Positions 8,985-22,013 of a stretch of 64,000 nt of DNA are shown here, one piece after another. Where the stretch lies: assembly GCA_030737835.1 (NCBI GenBank), contig CM060847.1:6972484-7036483 (forward strand), read 5' to 3'. The translations under genes and the position numbers were made by a program. The stretch's first letter is position 1. The number at the start of each line of letters is the position of its first letter. The notes beneath the pieces were generated by a model. That model was given only the letters and a program-made list of their open reading frames with translations, had not been told where the DNA came from and did not search any database. Origin of the DNA: Acorus gramineus. Lineage: Eukaryota; Streptophyta; Magnoliopsida; Acorales; Acoraceae.

Positions 8985-11900
8985 ATGGCCCGGCGACGTC
9001 ATGATGATGATGATGATGATGAAGAGGAGGTGGAGGAGGAGCTAGAAGAGGAGGACGAAGAGGAGGAGGAGGAGGAGGAGGAAGTGAACCACCGTGGGCG
9101 GCAGAAGCGCCGCCGCTCGGAGTTCATTGATGATGTGGCAGAGGAGGACGATGACGACGAAGAGGAGGATGACGACGATGAGGACTTTGAAGATGAGGGT
9201 GCCCGTCGCAGTAGGAAAAAGAACGTGAAGAAGCGGCGTTCGGGGGCAGAGTTCTTGGACCTTGAGGCAGTGGTTGACTCCGACGATGAAGAGGAAGAGG
9301 AGGAAGGCGAAGACGGTATGGTTTATTTGTACCCTTTATTGACATCATGTTCATTAGCATATTCAAGTATCATAGAGAAGGAAATTTTGCATAGATACCA
9401 TCAGTTAAGTGGATTGCATGCATGTTTCTATTTTAAATAGTTGCAGTTTTGGGAGTGATTTTGGTTTATTGAATGCTTGGATAAACAAAGAAAAACAACT
9501 AGATAAAACAAAAAAGAATGTAACCGTCCTCATTTCCAATAAGAGTTGTTAATTATTCATGTACCATACTATATTGATTTTGATAAATTTGAAATAATAC
9601 ATGCATTAATTGTCTCATCCGTCTACCCTTTCACACATCGGATCTTTCATTTCTTCTTTAACATCAAGATATTTTTTTTTGACTATCTGCAAACAATAGG
9701 AGACCATTTTTTTTAAAGTAATATCTAGAGATTTATCTGTAAGCAAGAGGACTCTCATCTGCCATCTGAATGATCATTGATAGCATGTGTCTCTGCTGCT
9801 GTTGAATGTCCAGTGCCAAAAGAAAGAATAATTACTTGTATGACTATGAAAGAAGCCTCCTCTGCTTGTCAGACTGTATCTTTGTGTGTTTAAAAAAATG
9901 TGTCGTAATTACTTTTGACTTCATTAAATGAATAATAAATAGAACACATAAGCGGTAGGTTAATGTTTTTTCCTTTTATTTGGGGGGGGGGGGGGTGTGG
10001 AGGGTAGAGAATGTCATTGGTGAAACCGTGAAAGTAGTGGTCAACATATGGCACATAAGTGTCCCATGAGTGGATGGGATCATGGGAGTGGATAATTTTC
10101 TGAGGCATTGAAGTTGGGCAACATTTATAGAATCAGGCTGGGCTCATTGAGGCTTTGGGTGATATTTGATGCTCTTTCTTGTGGTACATTTTGTAATGCG
10201 GAAGTGTTATCAACTGATTGCTGCCTATTGTACAAGACACATGAGTGATGTGGTTGGGGAATGGAGTTTATGGCTACTTTGAATTAAGGGAATCTCGTGG
10301 ATCTGTTGATCGGGTTTGTTGTCGAGTAGTATTTGAAATGATAAGGCGATTGGAGTCCAAGAGCAAGTTCTTGGTTCATCTACATGTTTCTATGTGGCAT
10401 GACATTATCTTAGCTTCCTAGGTCCCCAGGTTCAAATGTGACAAGTGAAAGAAATCATCATCCAAATGAAGGATGACTTCAGATATTTAACATGGAAGTT
10501 GGTATAGAGTTTGTTGTGTATGTGAGAAATAAACATTGTGCTTATGATTATCTTAGGCATTTTGAAGACTCCTCGTTTATTTAGAGGGGGGTATGTTCTT
10601 CCCAACCAAAGGTTTTTGATTGCTCAAAAATGACAGAAGAGGCAGTAATCTGATTAAGTTTTTGGCTGAAGACAATATTGAGTTAAATTAGTTGGTTATC
10701 CTCTTTTTTTTTCTTCCAATGAATAACTAGTGATACTTCTAAGTGCTCTTTTTTTCTTAAAAAAGAGATCAAGGACATGATTGTGGCTGCCTCTAAAAAG
10801 GTAATATGTCAATGGGTAGATCATATATCCAAACTCTGTTTCTTTTAGTTTGTGAAGTTTGCTCTTAGTAACTTTTTGATCTGAGTATACAACTCATTTC
10901 TCTGTTCCCATGCTGATTTTCAATGTTCTTATGGAGAACCAATATTTTGTATAGAGAGTATGTTTGGAGATTGCGAAGATTCTTCCTTGATGACAGATTC
11001 ATGGAGGATCATTTTCATCATGCTCCTTTTGATATTCCTAAGCTGTGTATGCTGGAAGAGTTGTCAAATAGTAGCATAAGCTGTTTTCTTCCTATATTTT
11101 AGTATATATGTACACAAATCAATATCCCCCTTTTTTCACAGGATTTTTTCCCTTTACCATTTCCATTTTGTTGCTTTCTTGCTTATCTCAAAACCGCATC
11201 TTTTTTTATCTCATTTGTGATTCTCTCATATGCAGATTTTATAGTCCATGGTGGTGCGGATTTACAAGATGAGGATGATGGTGGAAGAATCCGTCGCCGC
11301 CCATTGTTACAGGGAGATGATGAACAAGAAGATGTTGATGCTCTTGCTAGAAAAATTCAGCAGAGATATGCAAGGACTAGTCATGTGGAATATGACGAGG
11401 AGACAACAGATGTTGAACAGCAAGCTCTCCTGCCCTCAGTGAAGGATCCAAAGTTGTGGATGGTGAAATGTGCGGTATGATGCTTCCTCTGGTTCCTTTT
11501 CGTTTATTTTTTGAAATTATACTATTTGACATCTTTTTTCTTGTATTAGATTGGCCATGAGAGGGAGGCGGCAATATGCCTTCTGCAAAAATTTGTTGAT
11601 AAAGGAGGGGAGCTGCTGATCAAGAGTGCCATCGCTTTAGATCATTTGAAAGGTTTCATTTATCTTGAAGCGGAGAAAGAAGCCCATGTAAAAGAGGTAA
11701 TTAATATGTGATCTTTATCCTTCTTTGTTAATGCTGCTTTTACTTGTTCAATCCCCCCAAAAAATGCTGCTTTTGAATTTAAGTCGGGTTGTGAGTACTG
11801 ATTTATGCTCGACATCACAGGCTTGCAAAGGACTGCGGAATATATACTCCATGCAAGTGAGGCTTGTACCCATCAAGGAAATGACTGATGTGCTTTCTGT

Positions 11901-14900
11901 TGAAAGTAAAACAGTCGATCTTGCTCCAGATTCGTGGGTCCGCATGAAGACTGGAATATATAAAGGGGATCTTGCTAAAGTAAGTATGCTTTCATGCTTT
12001 TTTTTCTTATGACACATGGCTTCTTTTATTAAAGTGGTCATTATATTCAGTTCTATTTCTCACTTATGTTTTGCTTTTGCAGGTTGTATACGTGGATAAT
12101 GTTCACCAAAGAGTTACCGTTAAGCTAATCCCTAGAGTTGATTTACAAGCCATAGCTAATAAACTGGTGAGTTCCCTAAGATATCCTGAGCTGATATGCT
12201 GATAAATATAAGTCCTGTGATTCTATAGGATACTGTTCATCTGATATTTTCACTCTTAAATTTGGTTAGCTCTTGGATGAAGAAATTGATATTCTTTATG
12301 TTTAGTTTCCTTTTCTTGCCAAGCATTTTGCTTCACTCATTTCAGCATTTCATTGAGGTTGTTCTCTTAGAGCTTGTTATTTCTGTTGATTTGACTGGTA
12401 TGGCTATCATTTAAATATATGTCCATATGACACGGCCAGGCATATGTATGTTTCAGGAAGGCATCAATGTAGGTAAAAAAAAGGCATTCATTCCTCCACC
12501 ACGATTGGTCAAAATTGAGGAAGCAAGGTATATTTTTTCTTCCTAATGTCTCATTGCATATGTACCACAACTGCTAAATAAAATACGCATGTGGTGACCT
12601 TGTGTTTACAGAGACCTGCATATCCGTGTAGAGGTTAAGCGGGATAGAGACACTGGTGAATATATGGAAGTAATTAATGGCATGCACTTCAAGGATGGAT
12701 TTCTCTATAAACCTGTATCCACGAAGTCCATTAGCATCCATAGCATACAACCAACATTTGATGAACTTGAGAAGTTCAAAACTCCTGGGGATGAGAAGGA
12801 TGAAGATATGGCAGGTTTGTCAACGTTATTTGCAAATAGGAAAAAAGGGCACTTCATGAAGGGTGATGCAGTAATAGTTGTTCGTGGAGATCTCAAAAAT
12901 TTGATGGGATGGGTGGAAAAAGTAGAGGAAGAGAATGTGCATATCAATACTAAAATTAAGGACCTGCCGGTAATCACTCGCCAGTGTTTGTTTATATAAA
13001 TTTACACAAGGAAAACTTTGTTATCCATGACATCTGTTGTTGGTGATTTCATTTTACTCTAATTTGGTTTTTGACTGCAGAAAACACTTGCTGTTAATGA
13101 GAAAGAACTTTGCAAGTACTTCAAGCCTGGTGATCATGTGAAAGTGGTTTCCGGTGTTCAAGAAGGTGCTACTGGCATGGTGGTGAAGGTTGAGGGCCAT
13201 GTTCTCATAATCTTGTCTGATACAACAAAGGAAGATGTAAGTGGTGTTCTTACAATTTCTTTAGAAACAAGGACTGGGAATTTCAATGATAATATTACAT
13301 GGATTATAGTGAACACGACATCTGTCTTATCAATATTGCTTGCAGATACGTGTCTTTGCGGACAATGTTGTTGAGAGCTCTGAAGTGACATCGGGTATCA
13401 CAAGGATTGGGGATTACGAGCTCCATGATCTTGTTTTGCTTGAGTGAGTTGTCTTTTTTAACTGCAGTTTAACTTTTTTTAATGGGATTTTTAAATATTT
13501 TTTCTACAGTTCTGTGGCTGAATTTATTTTTTCCATTATGCAGTAATATGAGCTTTGGTGTGATCATACGTGTTGAATCTGAAGGTTTCCAGGTAAGTTA
13601 AGAGAATTTAATGGTTGGGAGTTGGGGCAACTATTTGATATTTTTCTTTCAGAATCTTAAGGACTCTAATTTTCCTCAGGTGCTCAAGGGCATCCCAGAG
13701 AGACCTGAGGTGGTACTTGTTAAGTTGAGAGAAATTAAAAGTAAGATTGAAAGACGGGTTAATGCTCAAGACCGCAACATGAATGTCGTGTCTACGAAAG
13801 ATGTAGTGAGGGTTGTAGAGGGACCATGCAAAGTGAGTCTTATTGCAATTATCTTTCCTCATTACAATACTATATGTTGTACCATGCTTATATTGTTGAT
13901 TTGTAGGGGAAGCAAGGTCCTGTTCAGCATATACATAGAGGAATTTTGTTCATATATGATCGTCATCACTTGGAGCATGCTGGTTATATCTGTGTTAGAG
14001 CGCGGTCTTGTTCTGTTGTTGGTGGTTCAACAGGAAAAGATAAAAATGTAATATAACCTTTAAGCTTAATTCAAAATTTAAAGCATTTCATTCCTGCTTA
14101 TCAAGATAGCAAAATATTGCATTTTTTGAATCAGGGTGCAAATCTTCTAACTACAAGATCTGATGGTCTTCGAGCATCACCTAATATTCTTCAATCCCCA
14201 AGAAGAATTCCAAGAGGCCCTCAGATGGAATGTATGTTGTTGACATCTTGGTGTCATTAGTTCAATTTACTTCCTCCTTATTCATGTAGTATTTTGGATC
14301 CCACTTATCTTTGAGAGTTCTTACATGACTTTTATTTATATCTTTATCTAGTTGGTGGGAGGAATAGAGGAGGAAAAGGACAGGATTCTTTGGTAGGTCG
14401 GACCATAAAAATTCGGTTGGGTCCCTTTAAGGGATATCGTGGGCGTGTTACTGAAGTGAAGGATCAGACGGTCCGTGTTGAACTTGATTCACAAATGAAG
14501 ATTGTCACAGGCAAGTTTTGATATCGCAAGTCATTTTATTATTCTGTTTCTTTACAACCTGACAATATTGTCATTGACAACCCTTCAGTTAAAAGAGATG
14601 AGATATCCGATGCTGCAGCCACTGGAACTCCCTTCCGGTATTAATTTGCATCCTTTACATTTTGTTTTTTTATGAGGTTCAGAATTTTGTTGTCCTTACG
14701 AAACCTTTTTTTCTTTACCAGTGAAACACCTCGATATGGTCTGGGAAGTGAGACACCAATGCACCCCTCACGAACTCCAATGCATCCGTATATGACTCCA
14801 ATGAGAGATCCAAGAGGTTGGTATGATTTTTTTAAATTTTTTTTGGATATAGAGAATACTAATCACCCATTCAAATTCTATTTGTGTTGAGGCATTTTTT

Positions 14901-17900
14901 ATATTAAAGAATGCTTGCCAACTTTTTTTGGGGGGTTTGGGAAGAGAGAGGAAGAGAGAGATTGGAGTAGTTTTATTGAGAATATGCCACGGATTCCCAA
15001 CACATGTTTATGATATTTATTTGCTGGTTATTTTTTCATTGTCTTTAATGATTTCCATTTCCCCATACAGCTACCCCAATCCATGACGGAATGAGGACCC
15101 CAATGCGTGATCGGGCTTGGAATCCTTATGCACCCATGAGTCCGTCCAGGTATATGCTGATAAATTTCTAGGTTTCTCAAGTGACATACATTTAAAAAAT
15201 TGCTTTTGTGCTGAGTGGCAGTCATTAGCTTTATCCAAGTTTGATAATCTATATGCTTTTTAGTATTGGACATTTTAATCTCTCTTTTTCCCCTTGAATT
15301 GAACAAGAGATTTTATCATATGCTTCTGTGTTTGGGCAAGCTCTACATGTACCCAGCTTCACAATGGATCGATATATTGCCCATGCATAATTAGCATATT
15401 GGAAATTAACTGAATCAATATTGAGAAAAGTTTTGTTTTAATTAGGGGGAAACATATCAATGGGGAGATGTTTTTGAGGTGCCAGAATAAAAAAAGGCTG
15501 AAAGTTCGGTGATTAAAGTTTTTACTATTAAGACCAATCCAACCATTCAACCATTATGACTTCTCTTTGCTTCTCCATTATCAGTAGTTAGGAATTCAAA
15601 ACTGTATGAACAGGGCAGAGTTCGCGGATGATGGACTAACGTTTGCCCTTCCAGCGACATGGTTGACCTTTGGCCATTGGCACTCGAAAGGGCCTATCTC
15701 CAATTTGAGGAAATCTCAGGGTTTTCAACCTCCCTGGAGCCTAGTGTAGTGTTTGGTTTAGCTCTTCATGCTTCGAACATGTGGTTTGAGTTCTTTGCGA
15801 GCTTGTAGTGTGGTATTTAAATAATGTAACTTGTTTAGAAGAAATATCCAACCCTTGTATGAATATTCTTCCGATCTATTTATATTCTAATACCATTAAG
15901 GTGCCCTTTAGATAAAGACATAAGTTATTCTATGATTTATTACTATTCTTGTAATAGATAACTATTCTAGTGGAATTAGTGATTTTTTATTTGGTTGTGT
16001 TTTTAGTTATTTTCATTGAGAAACGTAATAATGAAGTTTTTGTTGTTTGGTTAACCATGGATAAATCGTGCATAAAATGTAAATAAGGTGTGAATAAAGA
16101 TTTAGAAAATGTGAAAAAATGATTTAACATATGGGCCCCTGTTTTATAAAAGGTGATGACAATTGATTTGACAATGGGGCCCCTTTATACCATTGGAATA
16201 TATTGGGTGCAATAACACAATTTTAGGGGAGACCTTGAATACAAGTACATGTTTATTCTCACCTATTCTGTCATATCTATCTATTCCTTTTAAACAAACA
16301 GTTTTCTAGGCCTAGTCTTCCCATATTCTCTCCTATTCTCTCCCAATTCCTCTACCCGAACAGCCCCTTAGAGTTTCTATTTGTTTAGTTTCTGTTGTTT
16401 TCTAGCACTTACATTGTTGTTTCATTGACCTATTTGAGTTAACAGATACCCTATCCAATTAAGGGTGTTCATAGTGTCAAATTGCATCAAGAGGGGTAAA
16501 TGAAAAGGTTCTATCTTATTGAAGGTTGATTTGAACATCAGTTACATAGAAGAAGCCTGCGCAGTCAAACCCCCTCCTTTTTTATGTTGCTGTAGTGACT
16601 TCAAGGAGATTCCGAATCTGCCTTTTTAACTCCAATGATGGCTCTACATTTGTTGCAAATTCATATGTAGAGAAAGCATTTGCTGCTTGAATTCTCCATT
16701 GATTTATAAACTTATATGCAAGAGAACATGGTGAGGCATGAATATGTTGAGGACGGTTGGACAGAGATGTATGGTGTCTCTTGAGATGAAACATCCAGAG
16801 TAGATATTTTTTTCTGTTCGTTCCGTTATTTTTATGATTTTTGCTGCTCTTGGAAGTCTTTCCGTTCCCCGTTTTTCCATATTTATATTTTCCGGTGAGG
16901 TTCGGCATCCACCCTCCCTTTTTAGGGCTTGCAAACTGGTTCTTGATAAAAGTTCAGGTGGTGCGCCCACACCTTATTTACTACAATAAAAAAAGAAAGA
17001 AGGAAGAAATCTTTTTTTTCCACTCATTCTTTTTCTTTTTCCCATTATTGAAGGTCTTGGAATGGTGAAAATATTATGCTACAAAACAGTTGCTTCCTTG
17101 TTCTCTCTTTGACGTTGATGCTACTACTCTTGTGGGAAGAATTTTTACATTGCTGGGAAAGTAAAGTATTATGAGCTCATGGGGCTGGGTAATGTGGTGT
17201 GTGGGCGAGGGCATGGACATGCATGCCAGCATGTGTGCATGTATGTATTGTATCTGTGTCGGTGTCTCTACGCTTGTTGGTTTTTTGGAATCCCAACTCT
17301 GCCCATGCCTCAAGGGATGATCTTGACACACTAAATGGGGATGTTGCCACTCATTCATTTCAATTATCTCTGCATTTACATGATTTTGAGGTGTTTTTTG
17401 TGATTAAAACTATCCCACGAGGAAATCAAGCACATTGCTCTACTTTTATCAAAAGGACTGCATAGTTTAAAATTATATAGCCATCTACTGTTTAATTATT
17501 GATTTCCTCACAAAAATTCTGATGAAAAAAAACAGGGATAACTGGGAAGATGGGAACCCTGCATCCTGGGGTGTTAGCCCTCGATATCAAGTATGAGATC
17601 TTACCCACTCTTCTTCCAAAATTCATGCATTTGTTTTGTGTGCATTAATAGAAACTGAGGAGGCGAGTTCCTGTCCACCATGACTTGTCTATTGTTCCAG
17701 TACTCATTACCTAACTTGTGAACTTTTTTTTTAAGCCTGAGACACCTGCTGCTCGTCCATATGAGGCTCTTACTCCAGGTTCAGGTTGGGCCAATACTCC
17801 TGGAGGTAGTTATAGTGATGCCGATACGCCAAGGGATAGTGGTTCAGCATACGGTACTTTGCCCTTCAAGAATATAATGTGTCTTTTAATGGAAGGCGAG

Positions 17901-19220
17901 GGTCCTTACTATATCAGTTTACTTGTTTCAGCAAATGCACCAAGCCCTTACGTGCCATCAACCCCTGGCGGGCAGCCCATGACACCAAGCTCATCTTATC
18001 TACCTGGAACTCCCGGTGGGCAGCCCATGACACCTGGGAATGTTGGCCTTGATGTCATGTCTCCTGCAATAGGTAGGATCCCCTGCCATTTTGTTGATAA
18101 TAATACAATTTTATGGGCCTTGTATGTTTGTTTTTAGGAAAATGTTAGACTCAGTTATTTTTACTAACCAAAATTCAGATCACATATACTTTTATTTTTT
18201 TTAAAAATAGTAAACATCACTTAATGAGGTATATGCTTTAATTAAAAGTGTATATCGATCCATATTGAGTTGAATTAACCCATTTTTAGTAAGTGTATGA
18301 AAAAAATTTAAAGAGGTGTATAGATCGTTTAATGAAGTATATGCTTTAATGAATCTGTAATGAGGTATATAAGATTGTATTTTGGTTGGTCAAAAAAATT
18401 GGGTGTAACAACACACGTTTTTAATATGGTGGTCATTTTATTGATTTCCTGGTAAATGACCCATATTACCCTGCCACTGTAATTTTGGGTGGTTCCTAAT
18501 TATGGGTTACTGTATTTTATGAATAACAATGGTGTTTTGCATTGCAGCTGGAGATGGCGATGGTAACTGGTTAATGCCTGACATTTTAGTCAGTGTGCAA
18601 AGGGCTGGGGAGGAGTCCCACATTGGGGTCGTCAAAGATGTTCTCATGGTATGTATATTTACTTCAAAATGACATCATGCTCTCCTTGTTTAGTTAGTGT
18701 ACCTTCTCTTCATAATAAGAACTATATAGTAATTTTTTCTGAACGATATAGTCTCATTTTTACTATCTCCCCTTGTTGCTCGTGCGGATTTGAGAATGAT
18801 TATTTTGTCAACTTACCAATAAAGATTGGTTAGATACTTCAATTTGATTTCAAAGTGTATCAATTTTGTAAATTGTGGTGAGTATGAAAGATGCATGAAT
18901 GAAAAATCCGACGGGTCATGTTGCTACCATCATTCTTCTGTGCTTGGATCGCTCAATAAAAACACATGCTTTTGCAGGATGGTTCCTGCCGAGTGGCTAT
19001 CGGGTCATCAGGCCATGCAGAGACGGTGCTCGCTCTCCCCGCCGAGGTGGATGTGATTCCGCCAAAGAAGAATGACAAGATCAAAATCATGAGTGGCTCG
19101 TTGCGTGGGTCCACTGGTAAGCTCATCGGTGTGGATGGTTCCGATGGTATTGTCAAGGTGGATGACACATTAGACGTCAAGATTCTTGATATGGTTCTTC
19201 TAGCAAAGCTCGCCACGTAG
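8985..19220 (+). CDS. SPT5: transcription elongation factor SPT5 (22 coding exons, 1040 aa)
   Basis: SPT5 with SPT4 forms DSIF, which clamps RNA polymerase II and controls pausing and processivity in the nucleus. A leader intron (8622-8972) precedes ATG 8985. Coding exons: 8985-9315, 11236-11474, 11550-11696, 11821-11979, 12083-12166, 12457-12527, 12612-12969, 13081-13236, 13346-13443, 13544-13592, 13680-13832, 13907-14047, 14135-14231, 14352-14510, 14589-14637, 14722-14816, 15071-15149, 17536-17590, 17736-17853, 17932-18072, 18548-18648, 18978-19220; every junction keeps frame. The protein has an acidic/basic N-terminus (1-165), an NGN domain (about 180-270), KOW motifs near 275-311, 425-455, 477-510, 602-648 and 710-750, a Thr-Pro-rich C-terminal repeat region (TPMHPS, TPMHPY, TPMRDP, about 764-920) and a final KOW (about 990-1038). 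Length matches plant SPT5. Intron 14511-14588 uses a GC donor (ACAG/GCAAGT). It lacks the WG/GW-repeat tail of the RdDM paralogue SPT5L. Confidence 0.95.
9316..11235 (+). other. SPT5 first coding intron (1.9 kb)
   Basis: A GT-AG intron after the acidic exon (donor GACG/GTATGG, acceptor ATATGCAG). It contains a G12 run at 9983-9994 followed by GTGTGGAGGG. No bounded mobile element or nested gene was recognised. Confidence 0.7.
15897..16370. repeat. MITE-like element in the 2.4-kb SPT5 intron
   Basis: Ends TAAGGTGCCCTTTAGATAAA and (reverse complement of the right end) TAAGGGGCTGTTCGGGTAGA are imperfect inverted repeats. The interior has GATTTAACATATGGGCCCCTG and a second GGGCCCC block. The segments at 30821-31267 and about 57541-57836 share the same arrangement (TTATT-rich arms, GACATGCGGGTC/GACATTTGAGCCC blocks, a CTATTC-rich right end). 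The end sequence resembles PIF/Harbinger or Tourist-like MITEs, but no clear 3-bp duplication was fixed. Confidence 0.45.
16371..17535 (+). other. remainder of the long SPT5 intron
   Basis: Intron 15150-17535 between the two exons encoding the Thr-Pro-rich region. Apart from the MITE-like insertion it is plain AT-rich sequence with several long frames that lack coding character. Confidence 0.5.
18144..18409 (+). repeat. MITE family B copy within an SPT5 intron
   Basis: This is the best-preserved copy. It begins GTTAGACTCAGTTATTTTTAC, and the reverse complement of its right end reads GTTACACCCAATTTTTTTGAC, giving a 21-bp imperfect inverted end. It lies in intron 18073-18547 in the sense orientation. 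Length is 266 bp, equal to the inverted copy at 52356-52621. Confidence 0.7.
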
Positions 19221-19652
19221 TTCTAGAACTAGAGATGCCGAAGGAGATTTTATTGCGCGTTGTCCTGTCAGCTTCCTCAGCATATCTTCAACGAAGATGC
19301 GTCACGAACCCAAACTGGAATGCAAGTATTTTTTCCAATCAGCGAGTGGGCTCTGGTTCAGTTGTACGAGACGAAATGTAAAGCTATTTTGTATGATTAT
19401 AATAGGTTGGCTTTTTGAGGGTCTTTAGAGGAAATATTTGTAAGATGTTTTCTTTCCTATGATTCATTTTATTTTCAAACTTTCTGATGTAATTATAGAT
19501 AGTCTGGGCCATACGATTACCAGCTAATCAATTTTTCTCTCTTTTGACATGATTGCGTTGAAATGTTTGTTTAATAAGTTTCTGATCTTTGTAGCTCTTT
19601 GTCCAAGCTTTGGCAATTATGGTGGGTTGTGAATTATATTGATTTTTTTTTA
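19221..19652 (+). other. 3' UTR and downstream flank of SPT5
   Basis: Follows the stop at 19218-19220. It is T-rich with GTTTGTTTAATAAGTTT near 19566, consistent with a plant 3' end. No further gene is seen. Confidence 0.5.
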
Positions 19653-19660
19653 AAAAAATT

Positions 19661-20207
19661 CTTGGGTATCACATAATTCCTTTTAATTCATGAAACTTGG
19701 TTGGTTATTCCTGATGTGCAGCACCGCACCTATTAGTGGTTGGTTTTGTTTATAGAGCGTTGAATCATTTAGTCTATTTTTCAGTCTCATATATTATGAT
19801 AGTGTAATATTATTTTTGTGTTATCATTGTGAGGATGAAATCTGGCTCTCTCCGCTGCGATCGGATCTTCGTTGATTCGGGTTTTGGATGTAGACCCGAG
19901 ATTGTGTGAGCTCGTCTTTCTCCTCGTGTAAAAAAAATCTTGGGTATCACATAATTCCTTTTAATTCATGAAACTTGGTTGGTTATTCCTGATGTGCAGC
20001 ACCGCACCTATTAGTGGTTGGTTTTGTTTATAGAGCGTTGAATCATTTAGTCTATTTTTCAGTCTCATATATTATGATAGTGTAATATTATTTTTGTGTT
20101 ATCATTGTGAGGATGAAATCTGGCTCTCTCCGCTGCGATCGGATCTTCGTTGATTCGGGTTTTGGATGTAGACCCGAGATTGTGTGAGCTCGTCTTTCTC
20201 CTCGTGT
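19661..20207. repeat. exact tandem duplication, period 278 bp
   Basis: Bases from CTTGGGTATCAC at 19661 through CTCGTGT at 19929 recur from 19939 through 20207. I read both copies base by base and found no difference over 269 bp. The junction is an A-run (ATTTTTTTTAAAAAAATT before copy 1, TAAAAAAAT before copy 2). The duplicated unit contains part of the LTR-like sequence described at 19830-20860. Confidence 0.9.
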
Positions 20208-20860
20208 CAGTCCACCACAGCCTACGATCTCTGTTGTCGCCTATCTCTTCCTCCTTCTCCTTTCGCCTTCGGGTACTTGAAACTCACACCAGTATAGTGC
20301 AGGCTAACACCTCTCCAACGCTCAAGTCAGTAATCTCTTCCTCTCAAGAAGGAGAAGAACTTAGAATTCTTGAGTTTTTGTATGAGAGAGAGAGTCAGTG
20401 TTCGCATACTTCAAGAGGGAGGAGAAGTCCCCCCCTTTTATACTCAACAGGGGCGTGCCGAGCTTGGCCTTGCCGGGTGATCATATCATGATATGGAATC
20501 TTCACGTGGTCTCAGGATCTGTGGACATGTGTCACATAGGGATCATCATCATCCTATAACTGTTTTTCTGACATCTTGTCCTTTTCTAGTGTCATGGAAT
20601 ATTCCCTTCGCTAACCGTTTTTCTGCAGGGGAGGGTCTTATGACCAACCTGCCTTTTCACTCCGGCATTGCCCTCTGAACGGGTTAATCTTAAGGTCGGG
20701 CAATGTTTGACTCCCGTTCTAAGACCAACAGTGTATGGCCGTCTTATCCCGGTCGGGCTTGATCGTTTGCCCGATCTTCGAGAGAAGACGGGCTTATTTA
20801 AGCTGTAATAAAATTTTGGGCCCATAGGCTCTCCTTCCTCTGGCCCATATTTTTATCAAC
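19830..20860. mobile_element. probable LTR-retrotransposon relic
   Basis: The region has moderate GC, unlike its flanks. Its blocks are typical of plant LTR U5/R regions: CTCTCTCCGCTGCGATCGGA, TTTGGATGTAGACCCGAGAT, ACGCTCAAGTCAGTAATCTC, a CCCCCTTTTATACTCAACAGGG promoter-like block (20411-20433) and GGACATGTGTCACAT. I see no gag or pol coding sequence, primer-binding site or intact second LTR. A solo or broken LTR is the best guess. Confidence 0.35.
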
Positions 20861-20940
20861 AGAGGCTAATCTTAGTTCAATCCTTGCACTTATACAGTCT
20901 TATCCTTATTCGACATTGATTAATTTGATCTCCCACAATC

Positions 20941-21110
20941 GTAGTGTATGAAGTTCTATCATAGTGTATAACATAATTTTTTTTTATCATTTTTTTAACT
21001 TGAAAAAAGATACACTAATGCATATTACTTCAATGGAAAAATGTATGATTTAAAAAAAAAATAGTATGGACTGTAATTAGGATGTACAAGAGACTAAACA
21101 TATTATTTTC
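20941..21110 (+). repeat. repeat family A, copy (partial)
   Basis: TAGTGTATGAAGTTCTATCA, a T-rich run and a GATACACTAATGCATATTACTTCAATGG block match the order of blocks in the copies at 6664 and 32066. Confidence 0.4.
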
Positions 21111-21189
21111 CTTTGTTTATATATAAGATGGTTTGTAAATGAAATGATCTTTTTTTTTTTTGGAAAATGTTATATATAGAGGGACTGGA

Positions 21190-21450
21190 TCTAGTCCTAA
21201 TTGGATCCGATCAGTTCAGTAAGTATCGAATTGAACAACGTGAAAATTGAACTGCACTACTTATAAATCGAACTGCACAATCAATCTTATTGGATCCAAT
21301 CAACTATTAGAAAAAATATGAATTCCTAAGTATTATCAGTGTCCAATAGAAGAGTGAAATATATATTCAACAATTGATTGTGCAGTTTAATTTATAGGTG
21401 ATATAATTCAATTTTCATTTCGTCCAGTTCAATACTGACCAACCTATAGC
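21190..21450. repeat. foldback MITE-like element
   Basis: Two arms of about 75 bp (21205-21285 and 21365-21445) are imperfect inverted repeats. GAAAATTGAACTGCACTACTT in the left arm pairs with the reverse complement of a GTGATATAATTCAATTTTCA stretch in the right arm, and AACTGCACAATCAAT pairs with ATTGATTGTGCAGTTT. The element is non-coding. Confidence 0.55.
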
Positions 21451-22013
21451 AATTGACAATTGAGGGGGAATAATTCGTTTTATTTATTCATTTATTTATT
21501 GCTTGAGATGCTTGTTCTAGTAACTGAGTATTTGAGTGAAAGCCAAATGGACCATTAGTCATCGTTAAAAACTGAAAACGCTAGATTTTTTTTAAAAAAA
21601 AATATACACTGCAGCAAATGTGAAAAATATATTCGAATTAATTGAATACATTTTTTTTTATTATATCATTATTTTACTCCGTTGTACCATTTAATATCTT
21701 ATCTTATATTAATGCAGTAGTGTACATAATTTTTTTTTTTTAAAAAAAGAGCTGTAGTGTACAGAACAGCGCCTTCTTATTCATCGCTGTCCACAGACCA
21801 TGTACGTGGTAAGGGCTATCATTACCCATGACCGCGAAATAAATCTGTTTCGGAAAAAGAAGAAACCAAAATCTAAAGTTCAATCGATTGAAAATCATTA
21901 TTAATAAACAATGCCAATACAATCATCTTCTTTAACAAAAACACAAAACAAAGAGAAAAAAAAAAAAAAAATTCAAAACAGACAGCCATAGCTCCAACAC
22001 ACCCCCATCATCC
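21451..22013. other. intergenic DNA and 3' UTR of the PAL gene
   Basis: AT-rich. The part next to 22014 is the minus-strand 3' UTR of PAL; an A15 run lies at 21957-21971. No other gene is seen. Confidence 0.5.
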
